Assembly: GCF_022539665.2 (NCBI RefSeq)
Contig: NC_081336.1
Location: forward strand, 9,524,778-9,588,777
Origin: Daphnia carinata
Lineage: Eukaryota; Arthropoda; Branchiopoda; Diplostraca; Daphniidae
DNA: 64,000 nucleotides
Reading direction: 5' to 3'
Shown here: piece by piece, positions 12,201 to 25,379 of the stretch
Position numbering within the stretch: the stretch's first letter is position 1
Layout of the letters: every line of letters starts with the position of its first letter
Notes under the pieces: generated by a model
Told to the model about the DNA's origin: nothing
The model's input: only the letters and a program-made list of their open reading frames with translations
The model's database searches: none
Program-made: the position numbers and the translations under genes

Positions 12201-15200
12201 AAGCAGACGACGTCGGCCGAGTCCAACCTCAGACTTCGCACTGCATTTGTGCAGCCGCAGCAGCAGCAACAAGCCAATGCTAATAATAAAACGACGTCAG
12301 ATAACAACACGAGCGTCGTTTTTCGCCCCGTGCCAGAAGTGGCCGACCAGCAAAGTTCCAGCTTGTTGGCGTCTACCAAGGCCGTCGACTCGAATGCCAA
12401 CACAATCACACGATTGCGAGTGAATAGGGAGACCGTGGCAGCCCCCGCATCGCCGCCAATGAGCAATCACAAGGAGCCGGCCACATCACAACAAGCCATT
12501 TTCAATCCGAAATTGGAAGTGGTTGGCTCACAGGAACACAAGGGAGGTGCACGGCCTAAGAATCCAGTTGTTTTACCCGCAGCGTCGCCACTAGTCAACG
12601 GACATTCGAAAATGTCAGGATGGGAGTGTCAAATCTGCACTTTGCTCAATAGCGAGGCACGCCTTTGGTGCGAGGCGTGTACCGCTTTGAAACCAAGGCA
12701 ATTCAACAGTAGGTCATCCAACGGGCCATCTCCGGTCGTCAAGGAAACGACCAACATCAGCAAAACACAAGAAGTCCCGTCTGCTGTTGTTACAGTCACG
12801 ACAGCTCCCAACAGTCCAGAAGCTTTACGACAAGCCCGATTGGCTTTCTTCCTCAATGGCCAGCAAAATAAGCAGCTGGAAATCAAAGAAGAGGGTGACG
12901 ATCAGTCGGGCGATAAAAACAATAATAAAACAACGAATAACAAACGACGCAGTCAATGTGGCGGCATCAAAGTGTCATCCAGTTGTCAGACTCAACCTCT
13001 TCCTTTGCCCAGCAAAGTCGTCCAACGACCCGTTTCAATGTCAGATGACTCGCCCGTAGTTGATAAACTTAGCGATAATCGTAATAACATCATCCCGGCG
13101 AAGCAAGACCCATTAGATAATAAGAATCATGTCAAACCACGTGTACCTGCTGTTGTTCTGAAGGATGTGACACCAACCAATTTTGCACTTCTTTCTCCTT
13201 CTCGTACACAGTTGAGCCAATATCTTCAGCAACAACAGGCCACTAAGAGCCAATCATCAGCCAACAGTGACCAGCAATCTAGCAAGGACATCCAGAAGAG
13301 TAAAGGTCATCCCATTTCAACATCTTTTTTCTTTTGAATATCTAAAATAAAAACAATTTGAATGAATGAATTTTTGTTTTTCCAAAAGTAGATGAGTCAC
13401 CAACCGTTGAAGATGTGAGCGATGAGAAACGTGTTGAGGTCATGTTGTGGCGTTTAGAAGAATCCATCGCTGCCGGCCAGTTTGATAAAGCGGCTGTTTT
13501 AGCCAAAGAATTGGCGGCCATCAAAAGGGCACCAACTTCTCAATCACCATCCATCAAACGGAGGACTACGGAACATGATGTTACTCCGCCCACACCTCCT
13601 CCTTCTATTAATAAACCAGTGGCCGCTCCGAGATCCGTCCCTCCCGCCGTTGCTGCTGTCGTCGTTGCACAAAAACAATCCGATCCCATCGTTCCAGCTG
13701 CATCGAATGTCAACGAAGCGACAGCAGCGCCTCTGCCGGCAAAGCGATTGTCCCAGTTGTCGTCACCTTTACCTCTGCCGAGGAAAACAATCAAGGAAGA
13801 AACGCAAGACAAACAAGAAGAAACGTTAAAGAAAGAACAAGTTACTGTTGATGTCAATGTTAAAAGGGAAGCGGAGATGCAAACAGCAAAGGAAATAACA
13901 AACCCAGAGGTGACGATCCGAACGAAAAAGAAGAGCAATAAAATCAGTTCGGGTCAGCAGACGACGTTGACCTTTCAGAAGAAGCCATCTATCGGCGTGG
14001 AGGAGAACAGCAGACGAACGCAGAGTTGCGTCGTTGACGACACATTCAAGTACAGTAGCGATCCTTGTGCACGACCTTTTGCATCTGCATTGACCCAATC
14101 ATCATTAATTATCTAAAATTGACATACAACTGGACTTGACCTCAATCTCCATTGGTTTACTGTTTCTCTTCCTTCCTGGGTTCGGTGCAGCGTAGAAGTC
14201 TTCATCGAGGATCGCTCCACGCATAGTGGACCGTTCAAATATCCCGTTCGTCCAGCCACGACTCTGCTGCAACTCAAGGAGCAGATGGCCAACATCCACG
14301 GCATCGCACTGCCATCCCAGCGATGGATTTTTGGCCGTCGTTTGGCTGACAAGGAACAAATGACGCTCAAAGAGTACGACGTTTGCCCGTCCAATTCTTC
14401 CCTCTTCCTCTACGTCCTTCCTGACCTTCAAACGCCTCCTCCCAAAAAATCTTCACAAGACGAGCCACCTTCAAAACCTCAGCTTGACCTTGTCCCACCT
14501 GACGGACAACACCAAAATGCCAAAAAATATTACAATTACCAAGAAGATCGTTACAGCACTTGCGACGAGGATAGTGACGATGAGTTGGCAGCTGGGCCAA
14601 CTACACTTGTTAATAACCACGTCGCCCAGTCATTACCTGATCATCCCTTGAAACCTGAAACTAACAAAACTGAACCTCATCTAACAGCCACGACGATCAA
14701 CGATGAGCATCTGCTGCAATCAGGTTAGTAATGTGGCCATTTAATGCGAAATCGGCTGACCAATTAGAATTTTGTGTTAGAAGGAGCAATGGCTGTGCTC
14801 GATTCAGCAGACGCTGGATGGACATGTCCAGGTTGCGCTTTGGTGAATCCAACGACGCGATCTGGTTGCAAAGCTTGCGCCTACAAACGCCCAATGGATC
14901 AATCAGAGACGAATGATGACATTAAAGAAACTCGAGTCGATTACAAGAAATTGGTCGATTTGCAGGACCAAAGTGACGTCGTAACTAACGCAGAGAGTTT
15001 CGATTGTCCCGTTTGTTTGATGACGGTCCCTGCAGGAGTGGGCGTCACCCTCAGGGAATGTCTCCACAATTTCTGCAGGTATTTTTTAATTTTTTAAAAT
15101 ACGAATTGATTCAAACGAATTAAAATATATGTACTGTGTTTTAGGGATTGTTTGGCTCACGTGATTGAATTCAGTGACGAAGCCACCATCACTTGTCCGT

Positions 15201-15950
15201 ATCGCGATGATAATTACGCCTGCGACGCCATTCTTCAAGAGCTTGAAATTAAAAATGTAAATTAATTTTTAAAAATTTGCAATTTAATTGTTTGTTAATG
15301 AATGGATGATTCCCAAAGTTGGTGGGGCCGAAAGTGTATGAAAAACATTTGGAGCGCTCGATGCGTCTGGCGGAAAAGGCGATGAAGAACACGTTCCACT
15401 GCCAGACGGCCGACTGCCCCGGATGGGCCGTTATCGAGGAGGACAATGTCAACGTTTTCCGCTGTCCCGTTTGTCGACGCACCAATTGTCTCACCTGCCA
15501 GGCAATTCACGACGGAGCCAATTGCAAAGAGTTCCAGGATCGAGTCAACGACGCCGCAGAGACGGACGAGGACGCCAAACGGACCAAAGAAATGATAGAC
15601 GTAGGTCTAATTAATTAGAAATCGTAGAATTACTGAATATATAATGTTACATTTGATGATGCAGGCGTTGGTGGCTAGCGGAGAGGCTCTTTCCTGCCCC
15701 CATTGTCAAGTTGTTTTGATGAAACGTTGGGGTTGTGACTGGGTCAGATGTTCCGTTTGTCGCACGGAAATTTGTTGGGTCACCAAACAAAACCGTTGGG
15801 GTCCCAAGGTAATCTGCATGATAATTTTTTGTAGTTTAAAGTCCTCATAATAGAATTGTATGGATGCAGGGTAAAGGAGATACCAGTGGAGGCTGTCGGT
15901 GTGGAGTTGATGGAGTTAAATGTCATCCTTTATGTAATTACTGTCATTAG
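9255..15950 (+). CDS. RBCK1: HOIL-1/RBCK1-like RBR E3 ubiquitin ligase with giant N-terminal extension
   Basis: Ten exons join in consistent phase: 9255-9467, 9800-10150, 10593-13305, 13392-14049, 14191-14723, 14781-15078, 15145-15256, 15319-15600, 15665-15808 and 15870-15950, giving about 1794 residues. The first 1090 or so are Ser/Asn/Gln-rich with an NZF zinc finger (WECQIC...WCEAC, near residue 862). Then come a short helical segment like the LUBAC-tethering motif (about 1098-1135), a ubiquitin-like domain (about 1312-1385), a second NZF (WTCPGC, near 1500), RING1 (FDCPVC), IBR and RING2. RING2 contains [10 protein letters not shown]; Cys1744 matches the catalytic Cys460 of human HOIL-1 as I recall it, and the C-terminus ending CHPLCNYCH matches that family. 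HOIL-1 belongs to the linear-ubiquitin complex LUBAC in NF-kappaB signalling and can form oxyester bonds. Vertebrate HOIL-1 is about 510 residues, so the extension is unusual. Orthology rests on domain order plus the RING2 tail. Confidence 0.9.
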
Positions 15951-17442
15951 TTCTGACAGGGAACTAAGACGAAGAGTTGTAGTGTAATCAAATGAACACG
16001 ACTGCTGTGATTTATATTGTTTAACTTGGATTTGTTTTGAGTTACATATGTTTTGGTGCCGATGCCTATCGCCGTATTCAGTTGTGCTGCCTGCAAACCC
16101 TGAACTGTAAAAATTTTGTTGTTGATTAAGAGTTCCTACCGGATGAGATATACAGTCTTATATACAATTGATATTTTTGAGTTGACCATTCATTCAATTA
16201 CGGCACTGCAGCTTACACTGAACATTTCAGTAACACAACCCATTTCTAGAATGAAATACCAAATAGCTAAATCCCACAAATGCATTTACGAATTAATAAG
16301 GAAAAACAAACCCAATGCTAGAGTACAGTCATCCGGATAACTTTTGAGATAGATTTTCCAGTCTATTACAAAAAAATGGTGCTCCGCAGATGGACCGCAC
16401 GGCAAACTGAGGTTAATCGCCAGAACCAGAATTATTGGATAACATGTAATTAAATAACAAGCAGAAAGTTGGTTAGACTGAAAATTACGCAAATGTAAGA
16501 AAAACAATAAAAAACTACCTTATATATGATGAATTCCACTCACGATAATTGACTCTACCAACAGCACCACGTGCATGCTCGATTTTTTATGGCGAACAGA
16601 TCGTGACTGTTTCCCGCTCATCATCCATAATCACCATCATCCAATGCACCCAGCAGTCGTTAACTATTAACATTATCATCTCTTTTTCATAGTTCATAAA
16701 GTCACTAAAACGCGTTGTTAATCGCATTTTCAATTCAAACATAGATTCAATACAGCCAGATGCACGTGTTCCTTTCTCCGTATTAACACTGCGTACATCA
16801 AGTGAACCCAAATCAACCACAAGACAAAAAACTAACAAGTCTTGTAATTGCCAGTCTGTTAGCTCATACTCTATGCAAAATGCAAGTACTAAAACTGTAA
16901 TTATGTTTAAAAGTTAAACATTGTAACAACAAAGAAATCGGGACTTGTATCGAAATACCACGTCTCATCCAAGAAACCCCGTTGACTGAACATTTCTTTG
17001 TTCTCTTTCTCCGTCACTCTACCCCTACTTTAAAGATAAATTCGCAATGGTGCCATATTGCACCAATTAAAAAAAAGAAATTAATTCAGAGAGCTTAATC
17101 CCCATTGGCTGCAATTAGGGTACATCCCCATTCCGAATAATGGCGCGTAGAAAGAGATTTCCGGTGAACCCACCTCACATCTTTTTAATTTGCCAAGGGT
17201 CGTTCTCTTATTATTATTCGGTAATAAAACTGCATTTTTGATCGAACTGAATACAAACGACAAGTTAACTTGGGTTGTAACCGATTACAACACGTCAAAA
17301 GTGCCCTTATTCCCAAATCACAGGAAACTATTTTGTAATGGAATTCCCGCGCAATTTTGGTTTTTCTCTGAGGACTTCCGTAAGATCGAGGGTGCCTCGT
17401 CGTCTGCTTTGTTTATTTTCGTAGTGTGCATCGTGTAGGGAG
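15951..17442. other. Intergenic region
   Basis: This covers the 3' flank of the ubiquitin ligase and the 5' flank of the pseudouridine synthase gene, both on plus. Open frames here (for example 16116-16340 plus and 16587-16838 minus) show no recognisable domain or splice structure. I see no gene. Confidence 0.55.
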
Positions 17443-18647
17443 ATGCCAACCATGCCGTTTTTCCCCAAATTTTACAGTGTTTTACCAAAAGCCAACCGAT
17501 TCGACTATCTCTTAAAAAAGAACAACAGACGTAAAGCACGTAAAAACTATTTGTCTGAAGAAGATGGTCGTATTAAGTCCAAACCGGTTCATGCCATTCG
17601 CGATATCTATCCGTGGAAAAACAAAGAGCAGTTTGTAGATCATTTAGCGGAAAACGTGATCTATAACAAAGGTATAACTTGAATGCAACTTTCCTTATGA
17701 AATTTTGTGTCATCTCTATTATTTCTTGATCACTCAGATGGTCTGATAGCCATTAATAAGCCATATGGAGTACCATTGCTGAAAAATGGTCTAATTAAAG
17801 GCTCAAACGAAAGCCTATTTTCCATAGAAGAGGCATTAACTCCTTTGGCATCTCTCCTAAATGTTGAAAAACTCTTACCGGCTAAAATGGTTGAAAGATT
17901 CGCTAGTGGAATTTCACTGTTTGCTAGTAAGGAGAAAGTGATTGACAAAATACGACAAAGCTATATCAACAACAAATCAAAGAAGATCTATACATTCAAG
18001 TACCTCGCTGTCACCATCGGAGAACCTAAGCCATCTTCTTCAAGGGGTACTGTTGGCATGGGCTTCTTCGAGCATCAAGATATTGAAAAGAAATTGGTAT
18101 TTACTAGTTCCTCTTTCTCCAGCTGCACAGTTTGACTTTTATTACTTTTTAACAGCTTGCAATAATGAAAGACTACAGCAACAAAAAGGTCGCTGATGGA
18201 TTAGTACGCGAATTTCGAGTCGACTACAAAACTTTGTCTCGCGGAGATGAACCTTGTAGCTTAGTAGAAATCGACGTCTCGTCGACCAAGAATCATTTCC
18301 TACGCGTCTATTTGGCTCACCTGTTCTCACCTGTCCTGGGAGATCACATCTACGGCAATCGCGTTCAAGACATTATGGGAAAACGTTTAGCCATTAGCCC
18401 TCTCCAAGCTGATAGCTTGTCAGTTTTTCAGAAAATACCAGCTGAAATTTTAACTCGACTGAAAGTAACTGAAAGTGGTATAGTACCCAACTGCCTCCAC
18501 CTTAGTCAGATGACTCTTTCAAAATTCGCCAGTAAAGATTCGAATTTGGTATTAAAAGCGGACCCTCCTCCATGTTTTCAGTACATCTGTCAGACGTTTG
18601 GTTTAGATCTGCCGACCGACGAGTCGGTTGTAGTGACACATATGTAA
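17443..18647 (+). CDS. RluA-family pseudouridine synthase, RPUSD3/RPUSD4-like, probably mitochondrial
   Basis: Three exons (17443-17672, about 17739-18096, about 18156-18647) join in phase. The product starts with a basic stretch (LLKKNNRRKARK) compatible with mitochondrial import, then DGLIAINKPYGVPLL, the conserved substrate-binding strand of RluA-type synthases, and later LRVYLAHLFSPVLGDHIYGN, the matching C-terminal motif. These enzymes isomerise uridine to pseudouridine in structured RNA, in this branch mitochondrial rRNA or mRNA. The catalytic motif of RluA enzymes is H-R-L-D-x-x-T-S-G; the aligned segment here reads KMVERFASG, so the catalytic Asp appears to be Glu. As I recall, RPUSD3 also departs here, which favours that branch. 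The gene could be a catalytically reduced paralogue. Transcription converges on RIOK2, whose stop codon is 66 bp away. Confidence 0.8.
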
Positions 18648-18652
18648 ATAAA
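18647..18652 (+). terminator. Polyadenylation signal overlapping the stop codon
   Basis: An AATAAA hexamer begins at the last base of the TAA stop of the pseudouridine synthase. The 3' UTR must therefore be very short or end inside the convergent RIOK2 coding region. Confidence 0.6.
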
Positions 18653-18713
18653 ACATCTTTTCTAGTAATTTTTGCTTTTGTTAACAATCCGTTGTATATT
18701 AAAAATTACAGTA

Positions 18714-20542
<1,829 letters not shown>

Positions 20543-21133
20543 TTTTTAAAGTCAAAATTATTTATACACGTGCCAATCGGTTACACTCTGTTGGTATCCT
20601 TTATGGATCAAGCACATGCATTGCCAACAATACGCACAAATCGTCTGCCTGTGTGCTGTGTTGGGATATTTTGTTAAACCTATTAGTTCTTTAAAAATTA
20701 AATTGTTTAAACTAATTTATTTTGCTACTATATAAAATATTGATATTTTCTTTTCAGTTTTAATGCGTTTATTATATAGTTTAGAAAGATCTTCAAACGG
20801 ACTAACTACAACGGTGTGTCAAGTTGCTGTTTACTGAAAATCGTACATGTTCGTTTTTTCGTGAAACTTCTTGCTTGGTGCTGGAGATTGATAAATAGCT
20901 AGATTAATAAGGTTAGTAATATTGTTTAATTCTGTGAAAGAGTTTTCCTTTTAAAGCTAAACATAATTGAACGTTTTAAAAATTATCTTACCGTTGAATT
21001 AGTTGGATTTTGTGATTGAGGCGGTTCCACAGCCTAAAAGACTGTTCTCGCTCTTCCCGGGCTTTTATGCAACCTTTTATCATCAGAAAAAGTGTTTTCA
21101 ACTCCCTTGTTTTTCCTCTTCTTTTAGTGCGAA
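20543..21133. promoter_or_regulatory. Shared divergent promoter region of RIOK2 and PRPF38B
   Basis: The 591 bp between the two start codons must contain both promoters. I see no TATA box at a convincing distance from either start. Ribosome biogenesis and splicing genes usually have dispersed promoters, so this is plausible, but no specific site is supported. Confidence 0.5.
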
Positions 21134-22757
21134 ATGGCGTCAAGCAATGACGAAGAGTCTGATTCAGAATACGTGCATCCCAGAGGAGTTCCTCATTTCC
21201 CTGGACATGAGAGAAGATCCAACACACTGCCCATTTGGGGGAACGAAAGAACAATGAATTTGAATCCTCTCATCCTGACAAACATACAAACTTCTCACTA
21301 CTTTAAAAGTATGTTTACTTATATTATATCTTGGAGCTCTCACTATAACTTTTTGTTTTCAGCAAATCTCTCTGAGCTTAAAACTTACCACGAAGTAGTG
21401 GATGAAATTTACTACAAAGTCCAGCATTTAGAGCCATGGGAGAAAGGTAGTCGAAAAACATCGGGACAAACTGGAATGTGTGGTGGGGTAAGCTAAAGTT
21501 TTCCTGTGTGTTTAATGTCTAGCCTCAATGATTGTGTGTGTTTCTGTAGGTTCGTGGGGTTGGAGCTGGAGGAATTGTTTCCACACCTTACTGCCTACTC
21601 TACAAGTTATTTACATTAAAGTTAACCAGAAAACAACTTATTGGATTGATCACTCACTGTGATTCCCCTTACATTCGAGGTCTGGGTTTCATGCACATCA
21701 GGTACATCTTCTATCATATCTTTAGGCTGTTCAACTTTTCGTAACAGAATTCTTTGATAGATACACTCAACCTCCTGCTGATCTCTGGGGTTGGTTTCAG
21801 CCCTACTTGGAAGATGAAGAGGTAAGCATTTCAGGTTTCAAATCAGCTTTCAAGTGTGTTTAGCTTTTGTTCGGATGGGGTACGGGTCTGTCACGATTTG
21901 TTCAAATTGTACAAATGGTGAGTTTGCCAATTTATTATCTCTATATCCAGTTGTACCAAGGCCAATAACCGTTCGAATGCAACTGATATTGTTGTTCTTC
22001 TTCAGAAGGTTGTCGTATGAAAACGCGGATCTCTCAGTCTCACCCGCTAATTGACCAAATTGACAAGTAAAAATACCCAAACAGAACAACCAGTTTCAGT
22101 GGTTTTTTGTTGTTGTTGCTCTGTCTTTATGTGTTCGCAATCAGCTTTCCTACCAAAGCATCAAATTAATGAAAAATCTTTCTTTTGTGGCTTTTTCGCA
22201 ACAGGAAATTGACCCTAAAGCTGGTGGCGGTCATCCCATGACAATTGGGACCATGGTTCGACAGTTACTCACAAAGCTGGACTGGTACGATAGCCTCTTT
22301 CCCCGAATTCCCGTGCCTATTCAGGTACTGATATATTACACCTTTTACTGTTGAATTTCATTTCATAATTGCTTTTTTTTATTAGATCAACATCGATCGA
22401 GAACTGGCCAAAAGCTTTCCTCCCGTCCAGCAACAGAGAAGCATCCAGCAACCCGAGCCGCCTGTTGCCATGGGCAGAGATCAGCGTGATTGGCGTCGTG
22501 AAGAACGTCCTTCACGCTCGCCCCCACCACGAAGGGATCCGTATCCGCGATCACGCTCGAGATCTCGTGAAAGGGAGAGGATTCGCGATCGAAGTCGAGA
22601 AAGAGACCGTGACAGCAGGTATCGTTCGAGTCGTGATCGTGATAGGGACAGACGTGATCGCGGATCAGACAGAGATAGCAAGAAGAAATCGTCTAGCCGA
22701 CAGCGGAGCAGAAGCCGTGATCGAGACCAACGAAGAAGACGGGATGATCGTCGCTAA
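21134..22757 (+). CDS. PRPF38B: Pre-mRNA-splicing factor 38B
   Basis: Nuclear spliceosome-associated protein. The PRP38 domain is clear: NLNPLILTNIQTSHYFK, then YHEVVDEIYYKVQHLEPWEK, GQTGMCGGVRGVGAGGIVST and ITHCDSPYIRGLGFMHIRY. After it comes a linker and an Arg/Ser- and Arg/Asp-rich tail (about 22500-22757) with many SRSRER / RDRDRD runs, which mediates contacts with other splicing factors. The five or so exons are separated by short introns; the start at 21134 gives MASSNDEESDSEY directly before the conserved domain. Ends at TAA 22755-22757. Confidence 0.95.
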
Positions 22758-23031
22758 ACGAAATTATTTTTTTTTTCTCTTATCTCTGTAATTTTGCGCT
22801 TCTAATTTTTTTTTAGTTTGACATGGATCCCACAATTGTGTAATGGTTCGATACCTCTGTTTACATTCATCATCGTGGGATTACATTTCTTCGATAATGG
22901 AATTTCTATCTATCTTAAGTCAGTTATGGTATTTAGATTTAAAAGTTTATTTCGAAACCATTTGATAATAATTTGACAATTACAGGTTTAAAATTTCGCG
23001 TTGAAAGAGCAGAGTGTAGAAAACAATGTAG
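22758..23031. other. Short convergent intergenic region
   Basis: This contains the 3' ends of PRPF38B (plus) and metallothionein (minus), A/T-rich, with no further gene visible. Confidence 0.6.
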
Positions 23032-23366
23032 TTACTTGCAGCAGGCGGACTTGCATGGACAGCTGGAATTGCATTGGCAGTTGCCGCTGCATTTGCATTC
23101 TGAAACAAGACGCATAGTAATTCAGTAGGGAAGGACAAATGAGATCATTTTAAACGGCTTACCACCACCAGTGGCGCATGCGCATGTGGTCGATGGGCAT
23201 TGTGCGCAGTTGGGTCCGCATTTGCATTCGGTTCCACACGAGCATTTTCCTATTGGAAGGGGAAATGGTGATTAGATTGCTCAATGGCAAGCACGGCTTT
23301 ACAAGACAAGTAATAATTCAAAAATAAGAAATTTAAATGGTTACCTTGGCAACAGTCTTTGGTCAT
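23032..23366 (-). CDS. Metallothionein, 58 residues
   Basis: Small cytosolic metal-binding protein for Cu, Zn and Cd buffering and detoxification. Three exons join in phase: 23345-23366, 23163-23249 and 23032-23099. The product begins MTKDCCQGKCSCGTECKC and ends SSCPCKSACCK. It has many Cys residues in CxC, CC and CxxC patterns and no aromatic residues or histidine, as expected. Too short for ordinary ORF calling because of its introns, it was reconstructed from splice sites. A TATA box lies 89 nt upstream of the start, with two inverted CCAAT boxes beyond. Crustacean metallothioneins are usually metal-inducible, but I found no perfect metal-response core (TGCRCNC) in the first 260 bp upstream. 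Confidence 0.95.
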
Positions 23367-23454
23367 GTTGATTTTGTAGAAGTTTATCAGCTGCAGTTGG
23401 CAATGGAGATGCGAGGGCTGGGTTGGTTGTTGAGAGGGTGGCGAGGGGTCGGTT

Positions 23455-23461
23455 CTTTATA
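23455..23461 (-). promoter_or_regulatory. TATA box of the metallothionein gene
   Basis: TATAAAG on the minus strand, 89 nt upstream of the ATG, which leaves room for a short 5' UTR of roughly 60 nt. Two CCAATCAG sequences at about 23529 and 23561 (inverted relative to the gene) are likely CCAAT boxes. Confidence 0.75.
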
Positions 23462-24048
23462 GGTCGGACTTTGGCGTGCCGTGTTGAAAGCTTCTTTGAG
23501 ACCGTGCTCAAACAGACGTGCGTGTCGGACCAATCAGCGGCTTCCGAAATGTCGACGGAACCAATCAGAGCGTTGTGTGGACGGCACTCCCGAAAGACAT
23601 TGAGCTACGCGCATCGTTCCCTTTTTTAGTGGGAATCGTTATCTTCTACGTAGATTGTTCTGGAATCGATTTTCACAGCAATTGCGTAACGAAACTACCA
23701 ATTACGTCTTTTTTTTTTTTTGCGTACGTCACCTTACGCAGAACATTCCCGATATGTTATTAATGAGCAAACAATATAAAGCTCCAAATAATCGATTCTT
23801 CCTCATTAAGAATAAGGATGGTGGCATAAGAATAGCCAAGCAGTAGGAAGTTCTTCTAACAATTTTGAACTGTAAAAGACACATGAAAGACACATGATGT
23901 AGACACCATGAAATACTCCTGAATCTCAAGGCTAAAGATGAATACGTTAGAGTAGTTCTATGTAGAAAAAAACCCTGTAACTTATGGCAATCCGTTTTAC
24001 CCCAAAAAAAAAAATTAATTTCGCTCTTTTTTTTTTCCTTTTTTACAC
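23462..24048. other. Upstream flank of metallothionein
   Basis: No gene seen. It holds the distal promoter, including a heat-shock-element-like AGAACATTCCCGATA at 23740-23754 and long T runs near 23710 and 24030. Confidence 0.5.
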
Positions 24049-24050
24049 TA

Positions 24051-24278
24051 CCGCCATCTACTGGTCGGAACCTAATTAAATCTCAAAATACTACTTTACA
24101 TATTCTAGCCATATAAATATATAATTTTTTTAATTAATAACTTTAGTTGATTAAATATAACTATACAGTAATTATTTTGTTATATTCTACTCGCTTAACT
24201 TAATTATTAATACTATTAACTATTAACTTGTAAAGTTGTATTTAGATACTTAATTAGAGTCTGACCGTTAGATGGCGA
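24051..24278. mobile_element. 228-bp MITE with 30-bp inverted repeats and TA target duplication
   Basis: The ends read CCGCCATCTACTGGTCGG... and, on the other strand, TCGCCATCTAACGGTCAG...; about 23 of 30 bases match. Both ends are flanked by TA (24049-24050 and 24279-24280), the target duplication typical of Tc1/mariner-derived elements. The interior is very A/T-rich with no coding capacity. A further CGCCATCTAG end lies just outside at about 24312. Confidence 0.7.
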
Positions 24279-24280
24279 TA

Positions 24281-25379
24281 TACGTAAAAAAGTTTTGTTG
24301 TTTTATTGCTATCGCCATCTAGCAGCCGGATTTAAGACTAAACAAGCTCGGCTAAGCCGAAAGAAAAATCAGGCTTATTTAGTCGGGCTTAAAAATTTTT
24401 CTACTTTTGCGACACGTTTAAGCAAATCTTTTAAATAATTTGGTTTTGTTGATCGAGTCCCCACATTTCCTTTATCTATAAAAAAGCATATATGAAATAG
24501 AAAATTTTCTGGCACCCCAGCTGGGACAATCTAAAAAAATAATGATGAAAAAACAATTGATAAATGAAAAAAAAGGATTTAAGAAATATAATAGAGATTA
24601 TATAGAATAGGTCAAAGTGAAAAACAATAAATAGTTGTTTCAATATGAAATGACGGCAACGCCTTTGTTCACCCAACCTTTTAATTAAGGGGGAAGAAGG
24701 TGAAAGCCGCCTGGTGGCCATTCAAACAAAGCTTAGATCAGGACTTCTACCATAGTCGCATGGTCATTTTGATCCAGGCGCCCGTTGGTAAAGTATGGTC
24801 TTGGTTCTCAAATAGTTGCTTGTGTCCATTTCCGTTGAGTAGATTAATATACCTGGTTATTTCGCTACTCTTGTGTTTAAGTTTTTATACGTACAAAAGT
24901 TTTAAAAATGTTTTTGTATAGTTATTAATATTTAAATACCTAACGTTGGTTAAAATCTAAACCTGACAAGTAATTGTTTAACCGTCGTGTTGGGAAAATT
25001 AGTGTCTCGTCAATGGATTTATTGTGAATAGATTACAATAGTTATAAATAGATATTAAATAGTTTTTTCATTCTTTTATCTAATCATGAAACATTCATCT
25101 TAACTATTTGCTGTTTCATTTGTGTAGGCATGTAATGGGCCATTTTGTGGGCTTTCTTTTTAGGTACGGTATATTGTTATCAAAAGTAAGTTACATTGAT
25201 ACATTTAATTGTCTTATTTTTTATGAGCAGGTGTGTAAAGCTTTGAAGTTACATTGCTACATCAACATGTACTATGGTTGTCAGCTATATGAAATAATCA
25301 AAAGAAGTTTGTCTTGTGCTGTGACCAGTAATTATCCTTTTCATTTACTTAATTTATTGAGACAGTAGTCTAACAAATC
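24281..25379. other. A/T-rich intergenic sequence
   Basis: I see no gene. ORFs at 24700-24921 and 25108-25368 (plus) have A/T-driven composition and no domain. Confidence 0.5.
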
